Of a DNA stretch of 64,000 bases, positions 32,766 to 43,700 are shown in pieces. The notes under the pieces were generated by a model, which saw nothing but the letters and a program-made list of their open reading frames with translations, had not been told where the DNA came from and did no database searches. This DNA is from Podospora pseudoanserina (Eukaryota; Ascomycota; Sordariomycetes; Sordariales; Podosporaceae): the NCBI RefSeq assembly GCF_035222485.1, contig NC_085924.1, forward strand, positions 1,674,001 to 1,738,000, given 5' to 3'. The position numbers were made by a program, and so were the translations under genes. The first letter of the stretch is position 1; every line of letters begins with the position of its first letter.

Positions 32766-34750
32766 GTTGGGGTCAAAGTCGACAATAATCACTCCGTGGT
32801 GAAAGGAGGGGAGGGGCTCTTGGAGGTGGGCTGCCTGCTGGAGCTGGTCCTTATCAACCACGGTAGTGGTCAGTGGGATATCAGAGAGGTCATTCACGCC
32901 CGGCATCTTCAATCCGGCTCACGGGGCCTGACAGCTCGGAGGAGTTGTCGTCCGGGCCGATAGTAACTGACGCATGCGGCATTGGTCAGGTTTCTCGTAT
33001 TGGGTCAAATGTGGGATCCAGCAGAGCGGGCGGGATGTTGTGATGCTGCAGTAAACAAAACGACTAGTCGACGGTCCAAAGCCACCGGAACACGATGTTA
33101 CACGACATGGAGTAGCATGTTTGACGTGTAGGTAGATGGACTGATATTGACATTCTGGCATAGTGGTGATGACATTTGGCCATCTCTCTCTGCTGTCAAT
33201 GGCCTCCCCCCATGTGGTCGAGGTCTGGTTGATGTTGTGGAATGGGGTCGGGACCTTTTCCGGCTGTGGGCAACTCCATGCAGTAGTAGCTGCAAACGTG
33301 GGCTTTTTTTCTCGCACCGTGCGCACAAATGTCTCAGAGGGGATCTTGACAGTCGTGCTGATGTCCTTGCACTGTCAGCTGCCCACGGCTCTCGTTGTGT
33401 CGCGACTGGCATTTGATCTTCCTATTCCTGTCAAAAATGCGGCAACGGCACGACCCATTCGGGATCAAAAAGCTCAGGGGTGTATATTTGAGGACAAAGA
33501 ACCGCCATTCTAGAGTTCAACAGCTTTCTTTGTTTCCTATTTGTTTCAATTTCTGGTTTAGCAACATTTTGCTTGGTATCAACACATATCGGGAGCTCAT
33601 CGCTGCGGACAGCGCTGGGCAGACCATCATCCGACGGCATCCTCCGCATCCTTAATACAGGGGTCTCCGAATCATTGACGGTTCCCTTTGGGGCTTGGTA
33701 GTGAGGAGCCACCTCCGTTGAACGGCACATCACCCCCACAATGTTTACTTGGGCAAGTAAACAACGAAGCCCCTTTTGCCATCAAGGGGCAACCATCAAC
33801 ACTGGACCTGCCCGCACCCGGTGGCTCACCATATCATCAGCTTACCTGAGTGCACCTCGATCCATGACGATCGTGGCGCCATTTACATCCCCGGTGGCTT
33901 TCCTCCTCACCTCAACATTCCGTCCGAATATGTCCGCCTGCACGAGACAACCCAATTCTACACAAATCAGCCGCGAGATACACTCCCGAGTTCTGGAACC
34001 ACATCTGCAGCACGCTTACACTAACAAATCACATATACCCTATGCAAGGGTCCCTTTTCCCCTCGGGTAATAACCCCGTGATTACTACTCTACAATATCT
34101 CCCCCCCTCAAAAGCCCTTGCTGCCCCAACATCCCGGGAACTGTCCCCCCTCCCCCTCGCCAAGAGCAATAACCGCCGCCTAATCTATTTGCCCTCCCAG
34201 GTACCTACTACGACTTCAACTTTTGAACAAACAAAAATGAAACCACAGTCGGTGGAAACATAACAGGCAGGTAACTCCGCTGCCGCCTTGTGAGGGGAAT
34301 AATAAACGAACCCGCACTTTACCCAAAGGCCAAATAATGCACCCGGGTTACTTTCCAACAAATGTAAGGTTGCACAAGTTGGGGCAACTGACGATCTCGG
34401 CCCCTCAATATCCGGGATTATGTCTTTTGAATAGCCAACCAGACAAGCATCCATGGTCCATACGTACAGCGATATCACTTCGCCCGCGCATAGGTATTGC
34501 CGGTCGGTGCAAGCTGCGGTTGGAGACATACTACCGGCACCAAAAACACGTGTGAAGAAGAAAAAGAACCCGAGCCGAAGGGACGGCTTCGCTTGGAGAG
34601 TCCGAGGTGGTGTGCAGCAGCTCGATCGATCCAACGGCACACAGGCCATGAGATGACGGGACACGAGCTCAAAAAGCTCGAGTGGCCCGGCCTGGTAGTT
34701 CACGATCCTCGCTGTCCAAGGGTCTCGAGACAAGTCCATCATCACTCACA
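32766..34750. other. Divergent intergenic region between oxidase and GMC genes
   Basis: A 2-kb non-coding-looking region serving both divergent promoters. One frame near 33854-33985 reads like protein (GAIYIPGGFPPHL, SEYVRLHETTQFYT) but has no clear start, splice partners or domain; it may be a gene fragment. A TTTACTTGGGCAAGTAAAC palindrome lies at 33743-33761. Confidence 0.45.
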
Positions 34751-36625
34751 ATGCGTTACCGTTTGTTATCCGCCTTGATCATCTCGGCAGTCGCCGTGGT
34801 AGAGGCTGCCCCGGCCACCGCTACCGCCGAATATGATTACATCGTCGTCGGGAGCGGTCCCGGCGGTGGTCCCCTCGCCGCCGATCTCGCCCGGGCCGGG
34901 TACTCCACACTGTTGATCGAAGCCGGCGGTGACGAGGGCGACAACCCGACCTACGCCGAGATCGCCTGGTTCAACGAGGCGGCCAACGACGAAGCCACTC
35001 GTTGGGATTTCTGGGTCAAGCACTACGACGATCCCGAGGAAGACCGCAAGTTCAAGCACACCACCTGGGACACGGGCGACGGCACCTTTTACGTCGGCCT
35101 CGACCCCCCAGAGGGAGCCAAGTACCTCGGCATCCAATACCCACGCGCTGCTGTTTTGGGTGGTTGCGCCATGCACAACGCTGCCGTCTGCACCCTCCCG
35201 GCAGACGACGATTGGAACATCATCGTCAACAAGACCGGTGACGCCAGCTGGTCGGCGAGCAACATGCGCAAGTACCTCAAAAAGATCGAGCGCAACCAGT
35301 ACCTCCCCCCCGGAGACCCCAACAGAGGATACGACGGCTGGCTCGCGACCTCGGTCGGCCCAACAGACTGGGCGCGCAACAGCTCCAACCCCGCGACCAC
35401 CATCCTCAAGAAACTCGCCGCCCTCACCGGCCAAGACGAAACCCGCGCTGCTGACCTCCTGGGAACCGACATCCTGACCGAGATCCCCAACCTCGACGAG
35501 ACCTCCTCCCTCTACAACCTCGCCCAACACGCCGACAGCACCGGCAAGCGCAACTCCCCCAACAACTACGTCCGCGCCACCCTCGCCGACCCAGCCAAGT
35601 ATCCCCTGACTCTCAAACTCCACACCCTCGTCACACGAGTTCTCTTCGACGAATCCACCGTCGGCGTCCCGGGCGTCACCCCCCGTGCCATCGGCGTCGA
35701 AATAATGCAGGGCCAATCCCTCTACAAAGCAGACCCCAAACACAACGGCCAAACCGCCCCCAAATCCCAAATCCTCGCCGCCCGCGAGGTCATCATCTCC
35801 GGCGGCGCCTTCAACTCCCCCCAGCTCCTCAAACTCTCCGGCATCGGCCCCAGAGACGAGCTCGCCAAGTTCAACATCCCCCTCGTCAAGCACCTGCCCG
35901 GAGTGGGCGAAAACCTAGGCGACAACTACGAGGGTTCCCTCCTAGCCATGGGGCAAACACCCGTCAATTCAGGCCTCATCACGGCCGTCTTCCGGACCCC
36001 CAACGCACCCGACGCGAGACGCAACATCTTCACCTGGTGCGGCGCCTTCTCCTTTGAGGGCTTCTGGCCCGGCTTCCCCACCTGGCACGGCGCCGAGCAG
36101 TACACCTGTGCCCTGGTCCACATGCAGCCCAAATCCCAAGCCGGATCCGTCACCCTCCGGTCTGCCGACCCGCAGGACGTGCCCAAGATCAACTTCCGGT
36201 TTTTCAAGAATCAGGGTGATCAAGACCTGGAGGAGCTGGTCGCGGGGGCGAATATCCTGCGGGAGGCGATCAACTCCGTGCCGGAGCCGGTCGCGCCGTT
36301 TGTGGAGAGGCATCCTTGTGAGGGGGACAGGCGGGAGTCGGGGGATTGTGGGGAGGAGGTTCAAAAGGAGTACTTCAAGAGCCAGGCGTACAGCCATCAC
36401 GCCACGAGCACGTGCGCGATTGGGGGGGAGGATGAGGAGATGGCTGTGTTGGATAGCAAGTTTAGGGTTCATGGGGTGAGGGGGCTGAGGGTGGTGGATG
36501 CGAGCGCTTTTCCTGTTGTTCCAGGGGCGTTTCCGAGTTGCCCGACTATGATGATTAGTGTTAAGGCGGCGGAGGATATTGTTGCGGAGAGGAAGGCGGA
36601 GGAAGCTGCGGCTGCGAGGATGTGA
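34751..36625 (+). CDS. Secreted GMC-family FAD oxidoreductase (AA3-like)
   Basis: This is a single-exon gene for 624 residues. A signal peptide (about 1-19) leads straight into the FAD-binding motif YIVVGSGPGGGPLA (34-39 core) and the family's second motif IEAGG. GMC signature regions are visible: YPRAAVLGGCAMHNAAV, and GAFNSPQLLKLSGIGP. Near the C-terminus the catalytic His lies in YSHHATSTCAIG (about 549-550). The position that is usually His or Asn in glucose/aryl-alcohol oxidases falls in VVPGAFPSCPTM, so the usual second residue is not evident. Substrate is uncertain: it may be an alcohol or sugar oxidase/dehydrogenase. Codon use is strongly C-ending, unlike the neighbouring repeats. The ATG at 34751 is preferred to 34682 because it starts the signal peptide. 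Confidence 0.9.
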   Translation: MRYRLLSALIISAVAVVEAAPATATAEYDYIVVGSGPGGGPLAADLARAGYSTLLIEAGGDEGDNPTYAEIAWFNEAANDEATRWDFWVKHYDDPEEDRKFKHTTWDTGDGTFYVGLDPPEGAKYLGIQYPRAAVLGGCAMHNAAVCTLPADDDWNIIVNKTGDASWSASNMRKYLKKIERNQYLPPGDPNRGYDGWLATSVGPTDWARNSSNPATTILKKLAALTGQDETRAADLLGTDILTEIPNLDETSSLYNLAQHADSTGKRNSPNNYVRATLADPAKYPLTLKLHTLVTRVLFDESTVGVPGVTPRAIGVEIMQGQSLYKADPKHNGQTAPKSQILAAREVIISGGAFNSPQLLKLSGIGPRDELAKFNIPLVKHLPGVGENLGDNYEGSLLAMGQTPVNSGLITAVFRTPNAPDARRNIFTWCGAFSFEGFWPGFPTWHGAEQYTCALVHMQPKSQAGSVTLRSADPQDVPKINFRFFKNQGDQDLEELVAGANILREAINSVPEPVAPFVERHPCEGDRRESGDCGEEVQKEYFKSQAYSHHATSTCAIGGEDEEMAVLDSKFRVHGVRGLRVVDASAFPVVPGAFPSCPTMMISVKAAEDIVAERKAEEAAAARM

Positions 36626-36742
36626 GGAGGGCCAAGAATGACGGGTGGAACGATATATGGAATATGATTATGATGTTGTAGCGGTTAGGTATATACAAAG
36701 AAATCCGGTAAAGTGCGTGTTTTTATACATGGAAGAAATGGA

Positions 36743-37036
36743 TCATTGCTCGTTCTTGATGGTTGTGATTGCCTCCTCGGCACTGTCTGTGCCCTTTTGT
36801 CGTTGCTCACGCTTGATCCTTGCTACTCTTTCTTGGTGGTTCTTCCGCATGTCTTCCATGTTGGCGATTCTCTCGCCGTACGATCTTGGTGGTGTGGTGG
36901 ACAGGCATGATGGCATGTCGTCGATGGATTGGCTTGGACCTGGTGGGATGCCCCCGAGTCAGCTTCATCACTTGGTGAAAAGAAACCACGTTGGCGCCAT
37001 CATGGTACCTTCAAGTTCAAGTGCGATAGAGGCCAT
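36743..37036 (-). CDS. Small two-exon gene for a 74-residue charged helical protein, unknown function
   Basis: Minus-strand exons 37036-37009 and 36939-36743, with a 69-nt intron (GTACCA, branch GCTGAC, end ACCAG), give exactly 75 codons. The ATG is in a strong context (ACAACCATGGCC) after a CAA/CCA-rich leader, the usual look of a fungal 5' UTR. The protein begins MASIALELEGPSQS, then has RSYGERIANMEDMRKNHQER and ARIKREQRQKG, a charged helix or coiled coil, and ends TTIKNEQ. Unspliced, the frame stops after 22 codons, so it is easily missed. It converges with the GMC gene, 117 bp from its stop. No domain recognised. Confidence 0.55.
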
Positions 37037-38011
37037 GGTTGTGGTCGTGGTAAGTGGTGGTTGACGGGTTGGTTGAGGTGGTTCAAGGTTGCGGTTGTTG
37101 CTGTTGCTGCGGCTGTTGCGGTGATGTTGATTTGAGAAGTTGATGACGTAGCGAGAGATGCGGTGAACTGTCCTGAAGAACCGGAGCCAAGCGCTTTTTG
37201 ACCGATCCAACCCCGTCGGTGTTTGCATGGCCCCCTAATTTAGCTAAACACTTGCGCTAACAACATAGGCTCACATGACCCTCGCCTCACGGAAATGAGT
37301 GGAGAGCGCAAGATGTTGTTATCTGCCCCTGATCCGGGGTCTTGGAGCCACGAATGCCAAGATCTAGGGATATCCATTTTGTGGCTAGAGCACCAGGGGG
37401 TGGCTGAGGCGAGCTATAGATCTATGTTCATCTTGCTCTAACTCCGTGTCTAAACCACCGATCACGGTTGCCTATATGCTGGATCTGCCAGTCTTCTTGA
37501 TGGTTAGAGTCTATTGAGAGGGGTCTCTCCTCGAGAAAACCATAAAGCCATAGGAAACTGTGGCTTGTTGAAACGTTCATTGTCAGAGCTAAGAGATGGC
37601 TGACATTTTTTGGTAACATAAACCGAGAATAGCGCTTGAAGTTGGCGCTGCCTACAGGAAACTAGTCACAATGGAACCATGGTACAGGAACCACCGACCT
37701 TGTCGTCTATGCCCAAGTTATGCAGTTGGACACGTTATGTCTTGATACTAATGTGCGCCAAGCTTCCACAGTGTTGTTGTTGGTGCCATCAAGACGGGAT
37801 ATGTTACACAAACTATGCATATATTGCAGTGCCTTGCAGTGCCGAAGAGCATATTATTCGCTGCGCCGCTCAACACACGGCAGAGAGACGCCTGGTTCGG
37901 CCGAGGGCTGAGAGGCTTGAACAGCTCTTCGACATCTCACGCAACCTGAAAGTCAAATATGAGGGCAACTCTTGGGCCGGTGATGACATTCTTCTCTCCC
38001 TATCGACAACG
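37037..38011. other. Divergent intergenic region before the amidohydrolase gene
   Basis: Promoter for the small minus gene at the left. The amidohydrolase frame is open upstream to about 37679 but that part looks like leader rather than protein. Nothing else seen. Confidence 0.45.
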
Positions 38012-39658
38012 ATGAAGCCCATCAACGAATTAACCATCATGTCCCTGTTCCTCACTGCGGCGAGCGCAGCATCGATACTCTTCAAAGGTGGAACCGTCAT
38101 TGCCTTCAACAAACAAACTCAAGGTCTACGCGTTCTCCGGGAAGGCTCAGTTCTCGTCGAGAATGACCGCATCACTGGCGTATATGATTCAACACCAACC
38201 CGCATCCCTCCCCGGACCGAGATCGTCGACATCGCCGGCAAGATCATCACTCCAGGGTTCATCGACACCCACCGCCATGGATGGCAGACAGTCTTCAAGA
38301 CCATGGCCTCCAACACCAGCCTCCTTGAGTTCTTTGGCCGCTACAGCTCGTTTGTAGCCCCCTTTTTTTGGAATGCCACAGACATTTATGACAGCCAGCT
38401 TGCCGGTCTGTACGAGGCCCTGAACGCGGGCGTCACGACTTCGCTTGACCATGCCACTCACACCTGGTCCAAAGACGCTGCTGAGGCGGGTCTCCAGGCC
38501 TGTATCGACAGTGGGGCGAGAGTGTTCTGGGGATTCACCTTTGCCAATATTACTGGATTGATCACAATTGAAGAGCTGTATCCAGTCTTCCGGAACATGG
38601 CTGGCAAAACAGGACTGAGAAGCTCCCCTACTACTCTGGGCATTGCCTACGACGGCTGGGGCCCGAACCCGAATGTTGGGGAAATCAACAAAATCATGGC
38701 GCTGGCGAGGTAGGAGACAGCCTGGAGGGTCTTTCAGTTTGGTTCGAGACAGCTAATGCATTTCGCAGGGAGCTCAATGTATCAGTCATCACAACTCACT
38801 CCCTCCAAGGACCCTGGGGCTGTATGTGTTCCCCCTTCCATCCCCCCCACCCCCCCTCCCCTTATTCCAACCTCACTAACCCCCCCCTGCCATGGAACCT
38901 CAGTCAGCAACTCCCCCGAAGACATCCACGCCCTAAACTACCTCAACATCTCCACCCCCATCGTCTTCTCCCACGCCTCCTTCCTCACCCCCACCGGCGC
39001 CGACCTGCTACGGTCCACCAATCAGTACGTCTCCATCACCCCCGAGTCAGAGATGCACTACGGCCAAACTCACCCAGTCGCCTACTCCATCCAGGACCAA
39101 GCCTCCCTCGGCATCGACACTCACATCACATTCAGCACCGACATCCTCACCCAAGCCCGCATCTGGCTTCAACAGGCGCGGTACGAGCGCTATCTTGACG
39201 TGCTCGAGCAGGGAAAGCTACCAGCTAGCAATCCCATGTCGGTCGAGCAGGCATTCCTGCTCGCTACTAGGAACGGGGCCCTGGCGCTGAGACGTGATGA
39301 TTTGGGTGGGATTTTTGTGGGTGGGAAGGCTGACTTGGTGGTGTGGGATGGGGATTCGCCAGGGATGCTGGGGTGGGTTGATCCTGTTGCTGCCGTGATT
39401 CTTCATGCAAGTGTGGGTGATATTGACGCTGTGTTGGTGGATGGGAAGTGGGTTAAGCGGGGGGGTAAGCTCGTCGCGCGGGGCTGGCCCGAGGCGAGGG
39501 CGAGGTTTTTAAGGACGGCGAAGAGGCTTCAGGGGGTGTGGAGGGGTATGCCGTTGCCGGAGGCGCCGGCGGAGTTTAATGGGAGCCCGGTTGTGCACCC
39601 GGAGAGGGTGGATGTGGTTAGGGGGCCGGGGGATGGGTATGGGAATGTTTACATTTGA
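38012..39658 (+). CDS. Metal-dependent amidohydrolase
   Basis: Exons 38012-38709, 38769-38821 and 38904-39658 (introns 59 and 82 nt) encode 501 residues. The fold is the composite TIM-barrel/beta-sandwich amidohydrolase type: N-terminal sandwich strand (ILFKGGTVIAFN...GSVLVENDRITGV), then GKIITPGFIDTHRHG with metal ligands His87 and His89, a later metal His candidate in IVFSHASF, and the conserved Asp in ITFSTD. The C-terminus returns to the sandwich with GGIFVGGKADLVVWDGD. The subgroup is that of deaminases and chlorohydrolases acting on ring C-N bonds, but the substrate cannot be read from the sequence. A hydrophobic stretch at the N-terminus (MSLFLTAASAAS) may be a signal peptide if translation starts at 38039 instead. 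It follows the GMC gene on the same strand. Confidence 0.85.
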
Positions 39659-39990
39659 GTCATTACACTGAGTGAATGTACAAGTAGTCCTCAGACCCAA
39701 TCAACGGCAATAAAAAACGACGTGGGGTACAAGATGTGGGCTTGAGGCCAATCCCAAATGCATCAATGGAAGTGTCAAAGGCGGGTCTGAGTTGGGGAAC
39801 TAAACTCGACGAAAGGAACAAAGACTGGTGTGAATGTGGGGGCAAGCAGACAATGCTTTCATTCCTGTAGGTAGCCACAGCTAAGGCAACACTTCTTCTT
39901 CTTTAAAACTTTACTTCATCTGCCAGGAAAACATGAACTCATCCCTAGAGTAACTGGCTCACTACCTACCTTGGTATCCGTCGTTGCCAC
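39659..39990. other. Intergenic
   Basis: 3' flank of the amidohydrolase gene and promoter of the decayed coiled-coil gene; nothing else seen. Confidence 0.45.
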
Positions 39991-40527
39991 GATGTCCGAA
40001 TTGGCCAAAGGCTGGCGCATGAGAAGCTAGAAAAGCGCGGTGCCCCAGGTCTCGGTACAATTCCCGATTCACTTCCCGGACCAACTCGAGCACACCAACC
40101 TGGAGATGCCTGAGCCGACCAACACTGTCCAAGATGGCATGGTAGATATCCAGACTCGCATGGCTATTCTGAGTGATCAGATCGAGAGCCTTCACAGCGA
40201 CTTCGTCACGAGAACCATCCCAGGGGCCAAAGGGGCCAATACGGTCAGTGGAATAGCTCGGCAGATGAATATAAACAATGTCTAACAGAAGGCCTACCAG
40301 GTTCCGCCGAAAGCTACACCCCTCCGCCCCCTCCAACCCCCGACATTGACTCCCTCCCCACCCCTTGGCGAAGAACTCGGAAAAGAATTAGTCGCCAACA
40401 ATTAAGCATTTGCGAACAGAAATAGCCAAACTGCAATTGCAACAAGCTCATAATACACGGTACAAGGCAACTTCGGCCGCTGAGATCGCCGGGCTGAACG
40501 ATGAGATCTACCGTTTACAGAAGTAAT

Positions 40528-40711
40528 TGTGGGGCACCAAAGGGCCCAGGTTTTCCCAGACCCACACCGGTTTGCTCTTGGGGCTGGATTTTCTTACTGT
40601 TTTCTTTTGAACCAACAACCAACTACTGTAATACTAATTTGCTTACCAATTTTGGCCATTTTTTGGCCTCATTTTCGCCGCCGGTGACTTTCCTAGGTCG
40701 CCAGCCCAACA
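40528..40711 (+). repeat. Left LTR of Copia element
   Basis: Starts TGTGGGGCACC and ends GCCCAACA; preceded by GTAAT at 40523-40527. Confidence 0.95.
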
Positions 40712-40721
40712 GGTTATGAGC
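40712..40721 (+). other. Primer-binding site, initiator-Met half-tRNA type
   Basis: GGTTATGAGC directly follows the LTR. It is complementary to the anticodon-side segment of tRNA-iMet (GCUCAUAACC), the half-tRNA priming known for several Copia-group elements. Confidence 0.7.
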
Positions 40722-43700
40722 TCTTTTGACGCTTAAATCACCAAGCAAACCGAAGTCGACGCCCTCGTCGACAACCTGACCTCGCAAGGCCGAATACTAC
40801 ACCGGACCTTACGACTTTTCGACCCTTGTCAGGCCAATATCACGCAATTGGACCTTTCGACGGCAATTTTGGAGGCGTTGAGAGAGTTAACCAACTTCCT
40901 AATCAACGGAAGCCTGGTTTTAACCCTAACGCTCATCTTAACGAAGAGTTAAAGCGACCGACCACCCCTCACCGATAAGAGTGTGGTTTACGGCGCCAAC
41001 CTTCTCCTGGCCAAGTTTCCTTGGTTCTGCCATTTCTGCGACCTTTTGGCTGGGAAATTGCTGTTTTCCGGCAGCAGTCGAGAACTCTGTCCTGCCTTAT
41101 CAGGAGACCGATAGCGGAGCAAGCATCTCGCTCTCTATACAAGTCAATTCAACCCACTGTAGGCGGCCACAAAGTCAAGTGGCGCCTTTCTTTAAGTCTT
41201 TCTTTCGACATCTTTCTTACAGCGTCTTTCTTACGACTTCTCTTTAACCAGTTTTTCTTTTGAGATGGCTGGCACTAACGTCACCATGGCCCAGCTCTTG
41301 GAGCTTGTGAAAGCTATGGGGAATGCCAATACCGTCGCTACGGTTAGGCAACGAACCTTTCAAGCCTTGCCGGCTCTGAACTCAGAGACCGATCTTTCCG
41401 GCTGGGAATTTCAGTTAACCCAGTCCCTTATGTACCATGGCTTGGAGGACTACATCAAGGCTAATATACAGCCACCAGCGGAAGAAGGGACACCTGCCTT
41501 CGACCAATGGCGTACTGACAACCTGGATATCCAGAACCTAATGATAGCTTCCGTTAAGAAGCCCGAGATCCGACAACGAATTCTTAACCTCGGTTGGAGG
41601 GCCGACGGTATTGGTGCCTATGGTCTATACCAGAAGATTATCCAAGCCCTACAGCGCGGTACTTTCGACATCGCTAGTATGCTTTTGGAGAAGTATTTTA
41701 CTCTTAAGCGTGCCAACTTCGCCTCATTCCAAGCCTACTTCAGCCGGCTCGAGGTCCTTCGCCGTCGTCTTAATACGATGGAAATCAAGATCGGCCACGT
41801 GGCTCACCTCTGGGCTGCCCTGAACGGCATCAAGACCGCGTACCCCGATTTGTACGACCGGCTGGCAAGGAAGATGGAAGACGGCACCATGACCTAGGCG
41901 CTCCTTTGCCAGGAGTATAGCGCCAAGGCCGTTACGGAGGAGACCACGCCGGCTCACTCCAAAATCACCATCGAGACCACCAAGGCCCCGGCCGCGACTA
42001 CACCCTCACATACCACATCATCAACCTCGTCGAAGAAGTGCGACCACTGCACCAAGGGCTTAAAGAAAGGCAACCAGCACTACATGGGCTATGGTCGTCA
42101 CCACCCGAAGGGCAAGGCCTATTGGTGGTGTGACCCTAATAAGGCTCCAAAGGATTGGGAGCATAAAGAAAAGGCACAAGCGGATAGGCAAGAGAGGCGG
42201 CAGAGTACTGGCTCGTCAACAGGGACTCTTCAAGGCCATACTAGTAGCGTCACCAATACTGGGTCTTCGAGGGACCGACCTGCCCACAGTACCCTGATGC
42301 TATCCAACAACTTCGCCAATATATCGCTCTCCACCTACCATGACGATGACCAATCGGATTTTCGTCTCGGCCCCCAGAGGCAGTACTCTCGTCAGTAGAT
42401 ACCCCTGAAGTCTAACAGGCCGTCGAGGCATTCAAAGACCACGTGTACTACGACTCCGGATGCGCGGATTTCGTATTCAATAAACTAAAGTGGTTTACCG
42501 AGCTCCACTTACTACCTGAGGGGAGGGAAAAGAGGTTCCTTTCGTCGTTAGGAGATATCATAAAGTGCAGCTACCAGGGAGCCGCAGCGCTAAAATCTAC
42601 CCTTTTAAGTGGCCAGGTTATTACCCTGGAGCTTAAGGAAGCGGTATACCACCCATAGGCGCCCGTTAATCTGATATCGGCGGGCAAGCTACTCGATAAA
42701 GGTATCTTCTGGGACCAGGAGAGTCATAACCTGGTCTTTAGAGGTACTAAGCAGGTAGTATGTAAGTTAACCAGGAATAATAACGTATACCAGATAAATA
42801 CGACGCCCGGCGCCGATTTCGGTAAAGTATCCCTGGCGAAGACTCCCATTAAGGCCGTAATAGCATCTATTAACTACCGGGTAATGCATCGCCGCCTAAT
42901 GCACGCTAATAAGGACGATATTTACAAGGCTTATACGCAGGCGGGGATTAAGCTCGTCGGCAATAACTTTTTCTGCGAGCCCTACGTAATAGCAAAGATA
43001 ACAGATTAACTAGGCTCATCGACCCCTACGCAGACCAATAACCCGTTCGACTTTATCCGTATCGACGTTATCACCCACAAGAACCCTGGATATCTGGGTT
43101 ACAAGTACTCTATCCACTACGTGGATATATAGAATAGTTATAAGTGGATTAACTTTACAGTGGAGAAAAAGCAGGTATTCGATAAGGTCAAGGATTTCGA
43201 GACGAAGATCGCGCGCCAAACCGGGCATAAGATCAGCATCATCGGCCTTAATGGAGGTACGGAATTTGCCCAGGGCTCTAGGACCTTTAACGACAGCCGC
43301 CTGGCCACCTGGGCCGACCAGGAGGGCATCACTATCCTCAAGACCGTGCCTCACTCACCGTGGATGAATGGAAAGGTGGAGAGGGCCGCGAGGACTACGC
43401 TTAACCGCACCAGGGCTATCATACTGGCCTACAAGGTGCCAGAGAAGCTATTCCCATTTATCATACAGTCTGTAATTTACGTGGGTAACCTACTACCCTC
43501 GAGGGTCAACGAGAGAGATATTAGTACTTACGAAAAGTATACCACAAGGCTCAACATACCCGAGGGCGAGCGGAAGCCGTATATTCGGCACCTACGCTCG
43601 TACTTTTGCGACGCGTATTACTACGTCAAGCCGGCCTACCAAGCTAATTCGGACAAGTTCACCGCCAGGGCAGAGAAAGGAAAGCTTGTCGGCTACGCAA

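Noticed and set aside
34766-35893. 375-codon minus-strand frame across the GMC gene
   Set aside because: Shadow of a GC-biased gene with C-ending codons; Gly/Val/Glu-rich with no domain.
37679-38011. N-terminal extension of the amidohydrolase to 37679
   Set aside because: Frame is open but Cys/Trp-rich and unlike the family, and it would bury the usual N-terminal strand; treated as leader.
30510-39658. Secondary-metabolite gene cluster
   Set aside because: No polyketide synthase, peptide synthetase, terpene cyclase or cluster regulator is present; only tailoring-type oxidases and an amidohydrolase.
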